From Candidatus Paracaedibacteraceae bacterium (lineage in GTDB: Bacteria > Pseudomonadota > Alphaproteobacteria > Paracaedibacterales > Paracaedibacteraceae), in assembly GCA_019459505.1 (NCBI GenBank), contig JAIBEV010000049.1, positions 1 to 64,000 of the forward strand: a DNA stretch of 64,000 nt, written 5' to 3'. Made by a program: the position numbers and the translations under genes. Of this stretch, positions 7,680 to 16,357 are shown in pieces; the stretch's first letter is position 1; every line of letters starts with the position of its first letter. The notes beneath the pieces are model-generated. The model ran no database searches, was not told where the DNA came from, and saw only the letters and a list, made by a program, of their open reading frames with translations.

Positions 7680-8975
7680 ATGAAAATTATTATGCAAAGT
7701 TATCGAATGTCGCACATTAAACCATCAATTTCATTTTCCTTACTTATAACCTTGCGTTGGGTTGCTCTTTTAGGACAAACGATTACGTTGATCCTCGTTG
7801 ATCAATACTTTCAGATGATTTATCCCACGCAAATGACCTGGTTAATTGTGGTGTTGTCTGTCACTGTTAATATTGCCTTAATGGTGACGCAGCAATCAAA
7901 ACATAAAATACCAGCTCCCCATATTTATTGGTATTTAATCTATGATATTGGGCAATTGACGGCTCTCTTATATCTAACGGGCGGGCTTAATAATCCATTT
8001 TCAGTCTTTTTATTGGCGCCCGTTGTTATTGCGGCTGGTTTTTTACCGCGACGGGATGCCTTAATTGTCACAGGCTGTGGGTTGATTGCAACTTTTATTT
8101 TGTATGGATCAACATTTCCATTGCCTTGGGATAATACAGGTCTCGTTCTGCCAGAGCGGTTGCGCTTTGCGGTATTAGTGGCGATCAGTGTCGCCATGAT
8201 TTTTACTTCTATTTATGTGGGAAGAGTAGCTCATTATTATTTAAGAACGACCCAGGCCCTTCAAGCAACCGAATTGGCCTTGGCGCGTGAACAAAAGCTT
8301 GCTTCTTTGGGAGCTTTAGCGGCTGCGGCTGCCCATGAATTAGGGTCGCCTTTGACAACAATGATGCTTGTTATTAAGGAATTACAAGCAGACAAAAATT
8401 TAAACAATCTTGTTAAAGATGATGTGCGAATCTTAGCAGAGCAAATGACGCGATGCCGGGATATTTTACAGGGGCTTTCGCGCGATTTTGCCGCCGAACA
8501 CACCCTTCCTTTTAAAGCATTGCCGTTGCGGGCGGCTTTGGATGTTGTGATTACAAGCCATGGTAAATTTCCCGGAAAACAGGTGCAAATTGACTGTGCT
8601 CCAGAAGCCCCCTTAATTGAATTAACGCCAGAGCTACAGCATGCTTTGGGTAATATCATTGCAAACGCCGTTCAGTTTGCTCAATACCTGGTGACAATTA
8701 CCTGCCAATGGACAGAGCAAGATTTGACGATAAAAATTGCAGATGATGGGGAAGGATATCCGGAATCCATGCTTAACCGTCTAGGCGACCCTTATGTTTC
8801 ATCGAGGACAAATGCAACCGAAGGTGTGCATTTAGGACTGGGACTTTTTATCGCACAAAGTTTGATAGAAAAAAGAGGCGGGGTGATGTACTTTTACAAT
8901 GACCAGGGGGCTGTGTGCGAAATTGTTTTCTCCCGACAGGCAATAGAGGTAAGGCATGAGCACTCAGGCAACTAA
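7680..8975 (+). CDS. regB: RegB/PrrB-type redox sensor histidine kinase
   Basis: Membrane sensor that tracks the redox state of the quinone pool and phosphorylates RegA. The first 185 residues contain six probable membrane helices, with the quinone-binding heptad GGLNNPF at 101-107. The H-box is AAHELGSPLTT with the phospho-acceptor His219. The Cys259 in MTRCRDIL occupies the place of the redox-active Cys of Rhodobacter RegB. N, G1 and G2 boxes follow (NIIANAVQFA, DDGEGYP, GLGLFIA). The start at 7680 has no clear ribosome site; in-frame ATGs at 7692 and 7707 are alternatives. The last 20 bases overlap regA. Confidence 0.93.
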   Translation: MKIIMQSYRMSHIKPSISFSLLITLRWVALLGQTITLILVDQYFQMIYPTQMTWLIVVLSVTVNIALMVTQQSKHKIPAPHIYWYLIYDIGQLTALLYLTGGLNNPFSVFLLAPVVIAAGFLPRRDALIVTGCGLIATFILYGSTFPLPWDNTGLVLPERLRFAVLVAISVAMIFTSIYVGRVAHYYLRTTQALQATELALAREQKLASLGALAAAAAHELGSPLTTMMLVIKELQADKNLNNLVKDDVRILAEQMTRCRDILQGLSRDFAAEHTLPFKALPLRAALDVVITSHGKFPGKQVQIDCAPEAPLIELTPELQHALGNIIANAVQFAQYLVTITCQWTEQDLTIKIADDGEGYPESMLNRLGDPYVSSRTNATEGVHLGLGLFIAQSLIEKRGGVMYFYNDQGAVCEIVFSRQAIEVRHEHSGN

Positions 8976-9498
8976 TTCTTCTTTAATTATTGTGGATGAT
9001 GACCAACCATTGCGCGAACAGCTGGGGCGCATTATGACCCGTCGCGGTTATACCGTAACGTTGGCCGGTAGCTTGGATGAAGCTAAAATCATTCTGGCAG
9101 ATAATGGTTTTGATTTTGCTGTGGTGGATGTTAAGCTGGGGGATGGTTATGGTTTAGAGCTTGTCAATAATCTCAAAGCATCTAATGTTAAGACGCGGAT
9201 TGTTATGTTGACAGGTTATGGTAATATTGCAACAGCCGTTGCCGCCATAAAACATGGGGCCGTGGATTACTTAACCAAGCCTGCCGATGCCGATATGATT
9301 GATAATGCCTTACGCCAGCTAAAAGGTTCTGAACCAATGCCGCCTGAGGATCCCATGTCTCCGGATCGCGTCAAATGGGAGCATATTCAACGAGTCTTTA
9401 GTGAGTGCAGTCACAATGTTTCTGAGACAGCCCGGCGTTTAAAAATGCACCGCCGTACCTTGCAACGAATTCTTGCTAAACATGCGCCTAAAAATTAG
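8956..9498 (+). CDS. regA: RegA/PrrA-type response regulator
   Basis: Partner of the upstream kinase. A receiver domain occupies residues 8-125: acidic pair in IIVDDDQPL, phospho-acceptor Asp58 in VVDVKLGDGYG, and Lys in DYLTKPAD. A short proline-containing linker (EPMPPEDPMSPDR) leads to a Fis-type helix-turn-helix (NVSETARRLKMHRRTLQRIL). At 180 residues this is the compact RegA architecture. It overlaps regB by 20 bases. In relatives RegA controls respiration, nitrogen and carbon genes according to oxygen. Confidence 0.94.
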   Translation: MSTQATNSSLIIVDDDQPLREQLGRIMTRRGYTVTLAGSLDEAKIILADNGFDFAVVDVKLGDGYGLELVNNLKASNVKTRIVMLTGYGNIATAVAAIKHGAVDYLTKPADADMIDNALRQLKGSEPMPPEDPMSPDRVKWEHIQRVFSECSHNVSETARRLKMHRRTLQRILAKHAPKN

Positions 9499-9574
9499 AA
9501 ATAAATAAATTGTTTCCTAGAAAATTGGGCTTTCTTGGAATGTTAGGTTCTCTCCCCTTCTTTTAATCAGAGAG

Positions 9575-9606
9575 CTTCTTAGCGGGTTCCTTACTAAGAA
9601 GAGAAA
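9575..9606 (+). terminator. Possible terminator after regA
   Basis: CTTCTTAG and CTAAGAAG (9575-9582, 9594-9601) form a perfect 8-bp stem with an 11-base loop, 76 bases after the regA stop. No T tract follows, so it may be only a stabilising hairpin. Confidence 0.35.
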
Positions 9607-9739
9607 AAGATTAGATTAAAATCTTTGTCAAAAAATCGAATACTATCGTATTTTTTTCTAAAAGTTAAGCGGATAATTACCCTATTTTTCCTATTATTCA
9701 GACACTTGACTTAAATTTTAGATGAATTTAATGTGTTTT

Positions 9740-9769
9740 TTGACAGCAGAAAGTACTGTCAAATTTAAT
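9740..9769 (+). promoter_or_regulatory. Promoter with overlapping inverted repeat ahead of the 16-codon microgene
   Basis: TTGACA (9740-9745) and TTTAAT (9764-9769) are 18 bases apart. The same bases carry a perfect inverted repeat, TTGACAG (9740-9746) and CTGTCAA (9756-9762), covering the -35 box and spacer, as expected for a repressor operator. The rest of 9499-9739 holds only the hairpin after regA. Confidence 0.55.
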
Positions 9770-9791
9770 TTATAACAAAAGGAGAATCGAC

Positions 9792-9842
9792 ATGATTCGT
9801 CGCACAAATAGCCGTCTTTACGGGGAAACTTTAGGTTACTAA
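9792..9842 (+). CDS. 16-codon microgene (candidate precursor or leader peptide)
   Basis: Encodes MIRRTNSRLYGETLGY. The ribosome site AAAGGAG lies 8 bases before the ATG and is far stronger than that of the following gene. The unit has its own consensus-like promoter (9740-9769) and strong terminator (9855-9888), so the whole transcription unit is about 110 bases long. The C-terminus carries an E-x-x-x-Y spacing, as in the PqqA peptide, but no PQQ enzymes are present nearby. The next gene, 76 bases on, is an M29-peptidase-like enzyme. It could be a precursor of a modified peptide, an attenuation leader, or an expressed small protein. Function is unknown. Confidence 0.5.
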   Translation: MIRRTNSRLYGETLGY

Positions 9843-9854
9843 GTTTTTAAGATT

Positions 9855-9890
9855 GTTTGCGGTAAATGTCGGTTTACCGCAAACTTTTAT
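9855..9890 (+). terminator. Strong intrinsic terminator or attenuator after the microgene
   Basis: GTTTGCGGTAAA (9855-9866), loop TGTCGG and TTTACCGCAAAC (9873-9884) form a perfect 12-bp stem followed by TTTTATT. It lies between the microgene and the M29-like gene, so transcription of the latter from the upstream promoter requires read-through. Confidence 0.85.
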
Positions 9891-9917
9891 TAGTTTAAAA
9901 TTTTTTGAAGTGAAGTT

Positions 9918-11000
9918 ATGGAAAAAATTCAAGTAAATCCTCACCTATTTAAACAACTGGGTGAAAGTGTAGGATGTCATTTTAGGCTCCTTACAAATAG
10001 CCAACTCAAAGATTCTTTTGTTATCCATAAAGGAGATTATCTGACGGCAGAAGTCAGTCTATTTGATTCAGCAAGAGATTTTAGAGACCTTGTTCTTGCA
10101 TTGCCAAGACATGTTCATATTCTTATTATTTCCCCTTACTGTTTATTTGAATTTCCTCGTAATGAAGAAATGGGTGAGGATTATAAATTAATGACCTTAC
10201 CATGCAGTTCAAGCGAGATGGATCTGGAAAGTATAAAATACTATTTAGAAGTCATGGAACGCACGGATCTCGAGTCTCAAAATGAATGGGCTAACAATTT
10301 TTTTGCCATTTCGGAAAAGAGTAAATATCTAAAATTTGTTGATTCTGAGACAAAAACCGAAGCTATCTTTCATCATCTGTCTGACGAGTATGAATGGTTT
10401 GAACAATTAGGAATGATTCCGTGGGGTGGTCAGCAGTTTGTTCCATCAGGTGAAATCAGTGTATTTTCACTTTTTCATAATCATCCAGGAATTGTTAAGC
10501 ATATCAATATTAGTGGGGAAATCACTTTTTCAGGGTATCCTATTGTAAATTCAGGAAAACCTTCTTTTCTTGCGGATGATAGAGAGCGTATTTACAGTAA
10601 ACTTTCTTCGTTGATGAGGGGAAAAATAATTTTTGAAATTAATGAAGGCCGTTTAAACCCCCAAGCAGTTTACTGTGATAAAGAAGCCCAAGATGCTTAT
10701 GATATTCTGAAGAATTTATTTGAAATTGAGTCTCGCTATAAACTTTTATGGGAGATAGGGTTTGGGTCCAATACTAATATGCAAGCTATCGAAGCTAATA
10801 GGACTCCTAATGAAATTTACGGTCATCGTAATGGGTGTGTTCATTGGGGGCTAGGGCTGACACCGCGCACGCAGTATCATTTGGATATTATTTGTCCTAA
10901 TACTCTCGTTATGGATGATCAAGGTACAGTTATTGTCGGTGGGGAGAAACAAGCAATGAGAAGGACCAGCGCTCAAGGTTGCCCCTGTATCGCTGCTTAA
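9918..11000 (+). CDS. M29 aminopeptidase-like protein
   Basis: A 360-residue protein whose C-terminal third resembles the M29 (aminopeptidase T) fold: EIGFGSNTNM, then HRNGCVHWGLGLTP and YHLDIICPNTLVMDDQG. In M29 enzymes the G-x-x-H-x-A/G-L-G and H-x-D segments help bind the metal pair, and both are recognisable. An upstream FVPSGEISVF matches the position of the family's N-x-P-x-GE motif. The N-terminal 200 residues are poorly conserved. The tail SAQGCPCIAA has a C-P-C pair. The ribosome site is weak (GAAGTGAAG). Substrate is unknown; its position next to the microgene suggests it may act on that peptide (inference). Confidence 0.55.
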   Translation: MEKIQVNPHLFKQLGESVGCHFRLLTNSQLKDSFVIHKGDYLTAEVSLFDSARDFRDLVLALPRHVHILIISPYCLFEFPRNEEMGEDYKLMTLPCSSSEMDLESIKYYLEVMERTDLESQNEWANNFFAISEKSKYLKFVDSETKTEAIFHHLSDEYEWFEQLGMIPWGGQQFVPSGEISVFSLFHNHPGIVKHINISGEITFSGYPIVNSGKPSFLADDRERIYSKLSSLMRGKIIFEINEGRLNPQAVYCDKEAQDAYDILKNLFEIESRYKLLWEIGFGSNTNMQAIEANRTPNEIYGHRNGCVHWGLGLTPRTQYHLDIICPNTLVMDDQGTVIVGGEKQAMRRTSAQGCPCIAA

Positions 11001-11060
11001 AAAGATTTTCGAGGGCAAAAGAAATATATGTATCCTAATGATTTAAGAGAAAGATATATT

Positions 11061-12488
11061 TTAATCGGCTATAATAGTACTTACCGTTTCCAAGGCAGAC
11101 ATAATTGCCCCTTGGATCCAGCCTTGATGGGAGGAGCAATGTTCTCCCGCGAAAAAAATTCGCCCTTCTGGTTGTATTGTCGTTTTATAGAGCTGCCATA
11201 AATGGTCAAATTTTGAGTTTGTTTGTGTCGAATGTGATGTGTTTATCTTGGCCTGAGTAAGCTCATCATTGGTCCACATAAAACAAAATCCACCTTTTGA
11301 CCATTTATGGGTATCCCAGGCCATACTCGTGCTGTCGAGAATCATACCTTGTTCGTGGATCTCTCTATGAAAAAGGCCAATAGCCTCTTTGGCGTGTATA
11401 ATTCTTTTCTGAGGAAGTAAGCTAGAAAGATAATTAGCGTTCTCGCCTGCTATGTAATTTAAAAGTACCCCTGTATTCCCGCGCGTTAAGGGATAGTATA
11501 TTTGCCTTATCACCCCATCTGTTATGGATGCTCCTCCCTGTATATTATAGGCATCTTGCCAAAATCTCTGTTTACAAAATAATAAGATCTTACAAGCATT
11601 GACATATTTTAGTCGATGAATTGCTTCTAATTTTTCCGCACTAAAGTTTTGTAAGCTTAGATGACGCAGGACTGTAAAGGGAAGGGTGCAAATCACATAA
11701 TCGCAACTAATCGTCTCAAGCTTTTCTTTATGGAGGAAGGTTAATTCTGCTTTACTCTTTAGATTATTAATTTTGCATACTTCAGCATTATAGACGATAT
11801 TGCCCTCTAGCTGAGAAGCAATTGCTATGGGTAATTGGTCCATTCCACCATCAAGGTAAAAAAACTCTGTATTTAGCCCCTGGAGGAAATACTGTAGGCT
11901 TGATATAAGAGAAGGATTTATGGAAGCTAAGTCTTGGGCGAATGCTTCTATTAACTTTACAAAGGTAGAAGGAACATTTTTCCTCTGATAAAAACTAAGA
12001 TCTTGCAGATCGATTATCTGAACTAGCTTTGCCATATCATCGGGTAGGAAGGTTCCTAAAATTTCTTTCAAGATCTCAATTTTTTGGGCAGGGAGTTCAT
12101 CGTCCGCTAAAAAGTCTTTAATTCTAAACGTATTATTTTTCAGATTTAGAAAGCAGTGGTCGTTGCCAAATAATCCAATAAAAGGGTTGAGCTTTTTATT
12201 CAATTGCAATTCATGGATATAGTGAAGCGTATAGTCATGGGTTACAGGAAAGCGCATGGCACCGAGTTCGCCATAGGGCCTATCTGCTCCCTCTCTAAAG
12301 CGATATGTAAATACTCGGCCACCGAGGCGGTCGCTTCCTTCTAGTATAGTAACTGTGTGGCCTAATTTTTTTAATTCATAGGCTGCTATTAAGCCAGCAA
12401 TGCCCGCTCCAATGATGTAAATATGTTTCTTTATCCCTTTGTCTTTACTTTTCAATAACTTAATATGGTTGTGTGTTTTGGAATTCAC
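11061..12488 (-). CDS. Flavin amine oxidase, L-amino-acid-oxidase-like
   Basis: FAD-dependent oxidase of the monoamine/L-amino-acid oxidase superfamily. The dinucleotide motif HIYIIGAGIAGLIAAYEL is at residues about 21-38, followed by LEGSDRLGGRVFT. GELGAMRFPVTHDYT near 77-91 is the G-A-M-R-x-P signature of L-amino-acid oxidases. The C-terminal FAD segment is FFAGEHCSSHQGWIQGA near 450. No signal peptide is seen. At 475 residues it is full-length. It converges with the M29-like gene (60 bases between stops) and has no operon partner. The substrate, an amino acid or other amine, is not determined by the sequence. Confidence 0.82.
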   Translation of the reverse strand: MNSKTHNHIKLLKSKDKGIKKHIYIIGAGIAGLIAAYELKKLGHTVTILEGSDRLGGRVFTYRFREGADRPYGELGAMRFPVTHDYTLHYIHELQLNKKLNPFIGLFGNDHCFLNLKNNTFRIKDFLADDELPAQKIEILKEILGTFLPDDMAKLVQIIDLQDLSFYQRKNVPSTFVKLIEAFAQDLASINPSLISSLQYFLQGLNTEFFYLDGGMDQLPIAIASQLEGNIVYNAEVCKINNLKSKAELTFLHKEKLETISCDYVICTLPFTVLRHLSLQNFSAEKLEAIHRLKYVNACKILLFCKQRFWQDAYNIQGGASITDGVIRQIYYPLTRGNTGVLLNYIAGENANYLSSLLPQKRIIHAKEAIGLFHREIHEQGMILDSTSMAWDTHKWSKGGFCFMWTNDELTQAKINTSHSTQTNSKFDHLWQLYKTTIQPEGRIFFAGEHCSSHQGWIQGAIMSALETVSTIIAD

Positions 12489-12727
12489 AATTATATTCTC
12501 TTAATATAGTCATGCTCGAATAAAAATTAAATTACTGACATCCTTGAGGGAATCGAACAGGAAATTTATATTTTTTTATAATATTTACCAGCTCTTATGT
12601 TCATCAATTCTCTTATTAGAAATCATTTTATTTAAGTTTAAGTAAAAATATTATTGTTGTTGGATGGGAGCTTAGTTACCATTTATTAAAGATTTCTCTG
12701 GAAAAATAGGTTATGGAAAAAGAAGAT

Positions 12728-13966
12728 ATGCTTAAAAAAGTAATTTTATTATCAATTCTATGGGTGAACAGCTTGATCCAGATGGTAGGGGGGGTGGATA
12801 CACAATCTATGAAAAGAGAAGGGTTGTGTGATTATGTCTTTAATAATACTTCTCACACATTAAGTTATAAACTGGGTCATGCGTCCACTTTAAAACCAGA
12901 AGAATTAGAGTTGTTGATTAAAAAGGGGAACCAAAAATTATTGGATATAGTGTCGAACAATAATCGACCCAATAGTCATGATTTGACCATATTTAAAGAT
13001 TATAACCGTCATAATTCCTATTATTTTAAAAACGGAGTGACCCTATCTAATCTCTTCGACTGGGTAAAGAGTTATATTCCTTGGTTGCCGTCTGCTCCTC
13101 CAAATGAAAAGATTCAAGCTTGTGTTGAAACATTTGTCAGTATTATTTGGGCCCTTGTTGATTTGTCTTGGCAGCGGAGCGATGAATTTAATCGAGGTGC
13201 TATCATAATAGAGGATAAAGATAAAAAAATTCATAATTATTTGGAGCAATTAATACTGTTTTGCGCTGGTGTCACCCAACCCTCTGAGCTTAATAATGGA
13301 ATTTATACGATTTTGGGTAGTAATATTGGGTACAATCGATTGGGCCAGTCTAGTCATTTTCCGGGCAGACAATTAACGCATTATGGTTTCGACGCTCGGT
13401 TTGAAATCCAAAGTTTTGCTTTACCAGTCCTACCCTTCGGAATGACGCATGTCCTTTTTGGTCGCGGTATTAATCATAGAGGAGAGGAAGTCACCTTTAT
13501 TAAGCCTGAAGAAGCTGGTATTGCTGATGTCCGCTCCTTATTGCTCCATACATATTGTTTTTTTGCCCCTATTCCTCCTGGCACAATATTGCGGCGAGAA
13601 AAAGATATACCTCCTCCTATCGCCCAAGAGATTTATATCTTAATGAAAAGAATCTATTCTCACCGTGAAATGTTCGCTTCTTTGCAGCAAGATGAAAAAC
13701 TTCGACATCTTTTTAAAAAAATTGAAACAAGCGATTTAGAAAGTTTATATTTCGAATCCACTAAAGAGTATGATATTTCATGGCTAATGATGATCCTCTC
13801 TCAACTTAAGCTTAAGGGTGATGTTCCAGATGATATTCAAGTGCAGATCAATAAACTTAAAGAATTGTTGATTGCAGAGTTTAATGAAGAGAGTTTATCT
13901 CTTAGGTCTGGTAATGAGGTTTTATTCCTTGATCCAGAGTTGCGGTATATTTCTATTGCAGAATGA
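12728..13966 (+). CDS. Secreted protein of unknown function
   Basis: Not recognised. The frame opens at an ATG at 12713, but the ATG at 12728 gives a clean signal peptide (MLKKVILLSILWVNSLIQMVGG), so that start is preferred. The mature part is about 390 residues, mixed alpha/beta, without membrane segments. The most distinctive stretch is HYGFDARFEIQSFALPVLP followed by THVLFGRGINHRGEEVTFIK and PEEAG, a compact Gly-rich beta region that looks like a catalytic or ligand-binding core. The C-terminal 130 residues are helical. AT-rich codons and isolation between unrelated genes suggest a lineage-specific accessory gene, possibly acting on the host. Confidence 0.6.
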   Translation: MLKKVILLSILWVNSLIQMVGGVDTQSMKREGLCDYVFNNTSHTLSYKLGHASTLKPEELELLIKKGNQKLLDIVSNNNRPNSHDLTIFKDYNRHNSYYFKNGVTLSNLFDWVKSYIPWLPSAPPNEKIQACVETFVSIIWALVDLSWQRSDEFNRGAIIIEDKDKKIHNYLEQLILFCAGVTQPSELNNGIYTILGSNIGYNRLGQSSHFPGRQLTHYGFDARFEIQSFALPVLPFGMTHVLFGRGINHRGEEVTFIKPEEAGIADVRSLLLHTYCFFAPIPPGTILRREKDIPPPIAQEIYILMKRIYSHREMFASLQQDEKLRHLFKKIETSDLESLYFESTKEYDISWLMMILSQLKLKGDVPDDIQVQINKLKELLIAEFNEESLSLRSGNEVLFLDPELRYISIAE

Positions 13967-14080
13967 TCATCAGACTTTTCCTAGCTTAAAGAGTTAAAGG
14001 AAGATTCTAAGCTTTTTTAAATAAAAGATTGATAGGGAATAAGAATAATAAATTTTGGGAAGATATTCTTTTGAAAGATG

Positions 14081-14156
14081 TGGCTCCCCGAGACGGACTC
14101 GAACCGCCGACCCAGTGGTTAACAGCCACTTGCTCTACCGACTGAGCTATCGGGGA
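14081..14156 (-). tRNA. tRNA-Asn (anticodon GTT)
   Basis: A 76-base cloverleaf on the minus strand with acceptor stem TCCCCGA/TCGGGGA, D-loop TAGCTCAGTCGGTAGAGC, anticodon loop CTGTTAA, T-arm GGTTCGAGTCC and encoded CCA. Confidence 0.97.
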
Positions 14157-14316
14157 TCACATGTAAATTTTGTATCATACTCACTCGCAAATAACAAAGG
14201 TTTTTTTGCAACAGTTTCATAAAAAAATTTTGTATGCGTAAAAAGCTTGTTTAAATTAAAGAAAATTTTACATAAAGTGGTAGGGTGAGTTTTATTCAAA
14301 TAGGAAAGTTATATAG

Positions 14317-15642
14317 ATGGTCTCCAAAACTTCAAAAGTTATTGTTACCTTAAGCTCTCTGTTGGTAGGTTCCTCAGCCATGGCCAGTGGTTATGCTGTT
14401 AAATTACCAAGTGGTTTATCAGCGGGTATGGCATCTGCCGGTAGCGGTGTGGGTGACGATGCCTTAGCAATTTACGCAAACCCTGCAGCGATGATTCAAA
14501 GCACCACTCATCAAGTAGCTGGTCATTTCACTGGTGTTTTTGGCTTAACAAAGTTTAAAGGAAGAGCAAGTACACCCGGAGCTCGTTTTACTGGTGGTAC
14601 TCAACCATCAGCTGTCAATGAAACAAGAACAACCCGTAACGCTGCGAAAAAAGTAGCTGTTCCCTCTTTTGGGGTTGTAGCGAATGCTCATGACCGTGTT
14701 AAAGTTGGTGTCATGGTCCATGCGCCATTTGGTTTGAAATTTAATTATGGTAATGAATCCGTTGTCCGAGGTCATGTTACCCGCGCAGAAATGACAACGA
14801 TCAACATCGTGCCCTCAGTTGCTATTAAGATTATTGATTCTTTAGCTTTCGGTGCTGGTCTGCAGATGCAGTATAATAAGGTTGATCTTGCTCGTAAGGC
14901 CTTCTTAAGTACAACCGGGATGCCTCAAGGATCAGGGCTGCTTTATAGTCTTGTATCCGGTAATGATTGGTCAATGGGATGGACGGCTGGATTGTTCTCT
15001 CAAGTGACAAAGGCTTGGAAAGTTGGTTTATCTTATAAGTCACAAATGACAGCCAACTTGGATGGTCAAGGACAACTCTCAACCCTAACAGGCACTGTAC
15101 CAGCAGGTGGTGAATTTAAGGCTAAAGCAAAAGTTCACTTCCCTCATACCTTTTCTCTCAGCAGCTCCTATGACTTAAACAGCAGCTGGACCGCTTATAT
15201 GGATGTGATCTATACGAAGTGGAATGTGGTTAAAGATATTCTGATTGCAAGTTTTAGAACACCTGTCAGTCAAGATGTTATTCCATTAAAATGGAAAAAT
15301 ACTTGGTTCTTTAGCGTTGGCGCAAGCTATAAGTTAAATGAAAACTGGACCTTCCGTACCGGTTATGGATACGATATCTCTCCAACCCGTAATGCAACCC
15401 GGGTGGCCAGTATTCCTGATAGCAACAAGCATTGGATTGCCATTGGTACCACCTATAACATGGGTAAAAACCTAGCCATGACGCTTAGTTATGGTCATGA
15501 ATTTTTCCAAAAAGGCAAAATTAACTTGCAACAAGGCCTGGCTACTGATGCTAATGCATCAACCTATAACAAGGGATCATTGGTGGGTAAAGTTAAGAAC
15601 CGTGTTGATCTAGTTTCTCTTCAATTCAACTATAAGTTCTAA
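14317..15642 (+). CDS. FadL/OmpP1-family outer membrane transporter
   Basis: Fourteen-strand outer-membrane beta-barrel for uptake of long-chain fatty acids or other hydrophobic compounds. A signal peptide ends near AMASGYAVKLPSG (residue about 23). The family hatch motif appears as DDALAIYANPAAM near residues 48-60. Alternating hydrophobic strands continue to a terminal Phe (SLQFNYKF), the usual barrel-assembly signal. The 441 residues fit the family. It has a strong terminator and is single. For an intracellular bacterium it may take up host lipids, which would fit the nearby PHB depolymerase (inference). Confidence 0.92.
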   Translation: MVSKTSKVIVTLSSLLVGSSAMASGYAVKLPSGLSAGMASAGSGVGDDALAIYANPAAMIQSTTHQVAGHFTGVFGLTKFKGRASTPGARFTGGTQPSAVNETRTTRNAAKKVAVPSFGVVANAHDRVKVGVMVHAPFGLKFNYGNESVVRGHVTRAEMTTINIVPSVAIKIIDSLAFGAGLQMQYNKVDLARKAFLSTTGMPQGSGLLYSLVSGNDWSMGWTAGLFSQVTKAWKVGLSYKSQMTANLDGQGQLSTLTGTVPAGGEFKAKAKVHFPHTFSLSSSYDLNSSWTAYMDVIYTKWNVVKDILIASFRTPVSQDVIPLKWKNTWFFSVGASYKLNENWTFRTGYGYDISPTRNATRVASIPDSNKHWIAIGTTYNMGKNLAMTLSYGHEFFQKGKINLQQGLATDANASTYNKGSLVGKVKNRVDLVSLQFNYKF

Positions 15643-15658
15643 AGTTGATTTAGATAAA

Positions 15659-15685
15659 AACCCGGGGCAACCCGGGTTTTTTATT
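15659..15685 (+). terminator. Intrinsic terminator of the fadL-like gene
   Basis: AACCCGGG (15659-15666), loop GCAA and CCCGGGTT (15671-15678), then a T-rich tract. It starts 16 bases after the stop codon. Confidence 0.9.
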
Positions 15686-15716
15686 GTTTAATGAGACATT
15701 TAAAGGAGATTGAGCC

Positions 15717-16172
15717 ATGAAAAAAGTAATAGTCCTTTCTTTAATTATGCTGGGAGCATCCTGTGCAGGATTTAATCCACAGGGGTATTGGTTGACACCA
15801 AATAATGATTCAAAAGTCCATATTTATCAATGTGGTGAGGCGTTATGTGGCAAAATTGTCGATCTTAAAGAAAAGTGCCGCAATGGCAAGCCAAAGGTTG
15901 ATACAGAGACAAAACAGGCAACAATAGGCCTTGAGATTATGAAAGGGTTTAAGCCAGCTGGAGAAAATTCTTGGGAAGATGGAACCGTTCGTGATCCAAA
16001 AGAAGGTAAGACATACAGCGGGTCGATGGAAATGCCGAATAACAACCAACTCGATTTGAGAGGCTACGTCGGTATTAAATTGCTGGGTCGCACGTCAGAA
16101 TGGCGCCGCACTAATGAATATGCTAAAATACCTGGTTCCGAAAATGATCAAACCTGTCAGAAAGTTCAATAA
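15717..16172 (+). CDS. DUF2147 family exported protein
   Basis: Small secreted beta-rich protein of the DUF2147 family, function unknown. A signal peptide covers residues 1-17 (MKKVIVLSLIMLGASCAG); the Cys at 16 is close to a lipobox but lacks Leu at -3, so lipidation is uncertain. Family features are QGYWLTPNNDSKVHIYQCG, the Cys pair around ALCGKIVDL, EIMKGFKPAGENSWEDG and LDLRGYVGIKLLGRTSEWRR. The SD AAAGGAG is upstream. Two Cys in the mature part probably form a disulphide. Confidence 0.88.
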   Translation: MKKVIVLSLIMLGASCAGFNPQGYWLTPNNDSKVHIYQCGEALCGKIVDLKEKCRNGKPKVDTETKQATIGLEIMKGFKPAGENSWEDGTVRDPKEGKTYSGSMEMPNNNQLDLRGYVGIKLLGRTSEWRRTNEYAKIPGSENDQTCQKVQ

Positions 16173-16214
16173 ATCTTCTTGATAGGTTGGGGTATAAAAC
16201 TCAATTTTTTTGTA

Positions 16215-16250
16215 AAAAGGGTAGGGTGTTTTTCAATCTTACCCTTTTGT
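16215..16250 (+). terminator. Terminator of the DUF2147 gene
   Basis: AAAAGGGTAGG (16215-16225) pairs with CTTACCCTTTT (16238-16248), ending in a TTTT run. It starts 43 bases after the stop. Confidence 0.65.
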
Positions 16251-16357
16251 CTTGAATACCATGTGATTTTTCTTTTAACTTATACTCTTGAGTTTTCAAG
16301 AGGGACCATGATAATTTTTTGATCGGATAGATTTTTGCAAAATCAGGATGAGGCTTT

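Noticed and set aside
9792-9842. PqqA precursor peptide
   Set aside because: The ExxxY spacing fits, but no pqqB-E genes are near and the rest does not resemble PqqA, so the name is not used.
10000-12488. M29-like gene and amine oxidase as one operon
   Set aside because: They are convergent on opposite strands, so no cotranscription; only a possible functional link.
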